This document shows, one piece after another, positions 4,241 through 6,549 of a stretch of DNA of 6,549 bases. Made by a program: the position numbers and the translations under genes. The stretch is from positions 1 to 6,549 of the forward strand of contig CANMHY010000046.1 in the NCBI GenBank assembly GCA_947497675.1, read 5' to 3'. The notes beneath the pieces are model-generated. The model was not told the origin of the DNA. It ran no database searches and saw nothing but the letters and a program-made list of their open reading frames with translations. This DNA is from Alphaproteobacteria bacterium (GTDB lineage Bacteria > Pseudomonadota > Alphaproteobacteria > 16-39-46). Numbering within the stretch: position 1 is the stretch's first letter; every line of letters starts with the position of its first letter.

Positions 4241-6549
4241 ATGTCACGATCATTCACTGAGCGTAAGCGTTTTCGTAAAAGCTTTGGACAGATTCCTGAA
4301 GTTGCTCCCATGCCAAACTTAATTGAGGTGCAAAAGTCGTCCTATGAGAGCTTTTTGCAAATGTATACCCGTCCTGATAAGCGTGTAAATGCTGGGCTTC
4401 AGGCTGTTTTAAAGTCTGGGTTTCCAATTTCAGATTTTTCAGGGCGTGCTCAATTAGAGTTTGTGAGATACGAGTTTGGCTCAATAAAGTATGACGTTGA
4501 AGAATGTCGACAAAGAGATATGACCTATTCGGTTCCTTTGAAAGTGACCTTACGTCTGGTTGTTTGGGATGTTGATCCTGACTCTGGCGTAAAATCTGTT
4601 CGAGATATTAAAGAGCAGGACGTTTATATGGGGGATATTCCCCTGATGACGGATAACGGAACATTTGTTATTAATGGTACAGAGCGCGTTATTGTATCTC
4701 AAATGCATCGTTCTCCTGGTGTGTTTTTTGATCATGATGGTGGAAAGACACATTCTTCCGGGAAGTATCTTTTTGCTGCGCGCGTTATTCCTTATCGTGG
4801 TTCTTGGCTTGATTTTGAATTTGATCCGAGAGATTTGGTTCAGGTTCGTATTGATCGCAGACGAAAAATCCCTGTTAGTACCTTTTTAATGTGTTTGGAT
4901 AGTGCAGAAACTGAAGCATTGAGTGAAAAGGCTAAAAAAGAAGATCGTGTTTTGAGTCCTTTTGAAATAACGGGTATGTCAAAAGATGAAATTCTTACCT
5001 TCTTCTATGAAACAATTCTCTATACGCGAAAGGGTGAGGGCTGGGAACTTACGTTCAATCCTGAGTCTTGGCGCGGAATTAAGCTTGAGAAACCTCTTGT
5101 GAATTCTGAGACTGGAGAAGTCGTTTTTGAAGCAGGAACAAAAATAACAGCACGGCAAGCCAAGAAATTAAGTTCAGAGGGGCTGAACAAGATCTTCCTT
5201 GATTTGGAAGAGGTTGTTGGAAAATACCTCGCCGTGGACGTTATTAATGAAAAAACTGGAGAGATCTATGCCGAAGCCGGTGAAGAGATTACGCCCCTTC
5301 TTTTAAAAGAGTTTGAGAAAGTAAATCTCAAAGAACTTTCAACATTGGCGATTGATCATGTAAATATAGGGCCCTATCTACGTAATACACTTGCGGCAGA
5401 TAAGAATAATTCTCGTGAAGAAGCTCTTCTTGATATTTATCGTATTATGCGTCCTGGTGAGCCTCCAACCCTTGAAGGGGCAGAAATTCTTTTTAACAAC
5501 CTCTTTTTTGATCAAGATCGATATGATCTTTCACCGGTCGGTCGTGTGAAAATGAATTCGCGTCTTGGATTCACAACAGAAGACTCGGTTAGAATCCTTC
5601 GAAAAGAAGACATTCTTGAAATTTTGAAAGTCTTAGTTGATTTGAAAGATGGTCGCGGTGAAATTGATGATATCGACAACCTTGCAAACCGACGGGTTCG
5701 CTCTGTTGGAGAGCTCCTTGAAAATCAATTCCGACTTGGACTTGTTCGGATGGAACGCTCTGTGAAAGAGCGGATGAGCTCTGTTGAGATTGATACGGTG
5801 ATGCCGCACGATCTTATTAATGCAAAACCTGTTGTGGCCGTCATTCGGGAGTTTTTTGGATCTTCACAGCTTTCTCAATTTATGGATCAAACAAATCCTC
5901 TCTCAGAAATTACCCATAAACGCCGTCTTTCAGCTTTAGGGCCAGGAGGATTAACACGTGATCGCGCAAGTTTTGAAGTGCGTGACGTTCATCCAACCCA
6001 TTATGGGCGCATATGCCCCATTGAAACGCCAGAAGGTCCAAATATTGGATTGATCAACTCTCTTGCGACCTATGCCCGCATTAATAAATATGGGTTTATA
6101 GAAACACCTTATCGGAAGGTGATTGACGGGCGCGTCACAGATGAAGTTGTTTATCTTTCTGCTATGGAAGAAGGAAAGCACATTATTGCTCAGGCAAATA
6201 CGTCCCTTACAAAAGATTTCAAAATTGCGGATGATTTTGTAACGTGCCGTGAAAAATCTGAGTTTGTGACGGCGGCTTCCACCGATATTGATTTGATTGA
6301 TATTTCACCAAAGCAGATTGTATCGGTTGCTGCCTCTTTAATTCCGTTCTTAGAAAACGATGATGCAAGCCGTGCATTGATGGGATCTAACATGCAGCGT
6401 CAAGCCGTTCCATTGGTCCGTGTTGAAGCGCCTCTTGTGGGGACAGGAATGGAAGGACCCGTGGCTCATGATTCTGGTGCAACTGTCGTCGCTTTGCGCG
6501 GAGGTGTTGTCGATCAGGCAGATGCAAGTCGGATTGTTGTACGTGCAAC
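4241..6549 (+). CDS. rpoB: DNA-directed RNA polymerase subunit beta (partial, 3' end outside window)
   Basis: This is the catalytic-core beta subunit, open without interruption for 769 codons up to the window end. That is about 55-60% of the roughly 1340-1390 residues usual in proteobacteria. GAAGG (4227-4231) lies 9 nt before the ATG. The N-terminus [20 protein letters not shown] and [16 protein letters not shown] are of alphaproteobacterial type. Next come [31 protein letters not shown] and [22 protein letters not shown] (protrusion region). The lobe spans roughly 150-450 by homology. The rifampicin region is at 538-570 ([26 protein letters not shown]), and [15 protein letters not shown] is at 591-605. 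E. coli rifampicin positions D516, H526, S531, P564 and I572 correspond to D549, H559, S564, P597 and I605, all in the sensitive form. The visible part stops near E. coli residue 737, before the active-site lysines. rpoC is expected downstream. Confidence 0.98.
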   Translation, partial: MSRSFTERKRFRKSFGQIPEVAPMPNLIEVQKSSYESFLQMYTRPDKRVNAGLQAVLKSGFPISDFSGRAQLEFVRYEFGSIKYDVEECRQRDMTYSVPLKVTLRLVVWDVDPDSGVKSVRDIKEQDVYMGDIPLMTDNGTFVINGTERVIVSQMHRSPGVFFDHDGGKTHSSGKYLFAARVIPYRGSWLDFEFDPRDLVQVRIDRRRKIPVSTFLMCLDSAETEALSEKAKKEDRVLSPFEITGMSKDEILTFFYETILYTRKGEGWELTFNPESWRGIKLEKPLVNSETGEVVFEAGTKITARQAKKLSSEGLNKIFLDLEEVVGKYLAVDVINEKTGEIYAEAGEEITPLLLKEFEKVNLKELSTLAIDHVNIGPYLRNTLAADKNNSREEALLDIYRIMRPGEPPTLEGAEILFNNLFFDQDRYDLSPVGRVKMNSRLGFTTEDSVRILRKEDILEILKVLVDLKDGRGEIDDIDNLANRRVRSVGELLENQFRLGLVRMERSVKERMSSVEIDTVMPHDLINAKPVVAVIREFFGSSQLSQFMDQTNPLSEITHKRRLSALGPGGLTRDRASFEVRDVHPTHYGRICPIETPEGPNIGLINSLATYARINKYGFIETPYRKVIDGRVTDEVVYLSAMEEGKHIIAQANTSLTKDFKIADDFVTCREKSEFVTAASTDIDLIDISPKQIVSVAASLIPFLENDDASRALMGSNMQRQAVPLVRVEAPLVGTGMEGPVAHDSGATVVALRGGVVDQADASRIVVRA

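Noticed and set aside
4254..4484. Short - strand frame over the start of rpoB (and similar ones at 4550-4753, 5951-6181, 6190-6393)
   Set aside because: All lie inside the continuous rpoB reading frame and show no protein family signature.
5822..6050. Possible natural rifampicin resistance in rpoB
   Set aside because: The key positions equivalent to E. coli D516, H526, S531, P564 and I572 all have the sensitive residue. The only difference noted nearby, T551 in place of N518, is not a main resistance change as far as I know.
1..6549. Mobile element, CRISPR array, defence or other novel system
   Set aside because: Every long + strand frame is a conserved housekeeping gene in its usual order. 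No spaced direct repeats, transposase fragments or foreign-looking genes were seen.

Overview
The window reads as an ordinary, intact stretch of a low-GC alphaproteobacterial chromosome: the conserved translation/transcription cluster tuf, tRNA-Trp, secE, nusG, rplK, rplA, rplJ, rplL, rpoB, all on the + strand. The alphaproteobacterial call rests on the gene order (no rpmG between the tRNA and secE), the L10 start MDRA, the L1 N-terminus, and the RpoB N-terminus ([17 protein letters not shown]). The AT-rich base composition and spacers suggest an intracellular or reduced-genome lineage such as Holosporales or Rickettsiales. That finer placement is a guess.

Layout. 1-118 is the last 38 codons of EF-Tu. 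190-266 is a complete tRNA-Trp(CCA) with encoded CCA. 267-517 is an AT-rich spacer holding a weak promoter candidate. secE and nusG (518-1260) are 5 nt apart. 1261-1398 is a structured leader before rplK, with a region resembling the L1-binding stalk of 23S rRNA followed by a hairpin and T-tract. rplK and rplA (1399-2533) are 4 nt apart and end at a 12-bp stem terminator. 2534-2922 carries a promoter candidate, an AU hairpin with T7, a recognisable L10 autoregulatory leader with a kink-turn, and a 16-bp palindrome. rplJ and rplL follow (2923-3870). 3871-4240 is a 370-bp spacer with a strong hairpin terminator/attenuator about 150 nt before rpoB. rpoB starts at 4241, is open for 769 codons, and runs off the end with about 55-60% of the gene visible.

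The genes form one functional set. EF-Tu delivers aminoacyl-tRNA to the ribosome. L10 with L7/L12, together with L11, builds the factor-binding stalk that recruits it. L1 forms the opposite stalk. NusG binds the RNA polymerase whose beta subunit is encoded here. SecE is the essential small subunit of the SecYEG channel. Regulation appears to lie in the spacers: L1 and L10 feedback leaders and intrinsic terminators that divide the cluster into secE-nusG(-rplKA), rplJL and rpoB segments.

I see no mobile element, CRISPR array, toxin system or foreign gene, and no broken gene. I found no new biological system. The points worth a second look are regulatory RNA structures in the four spacers.
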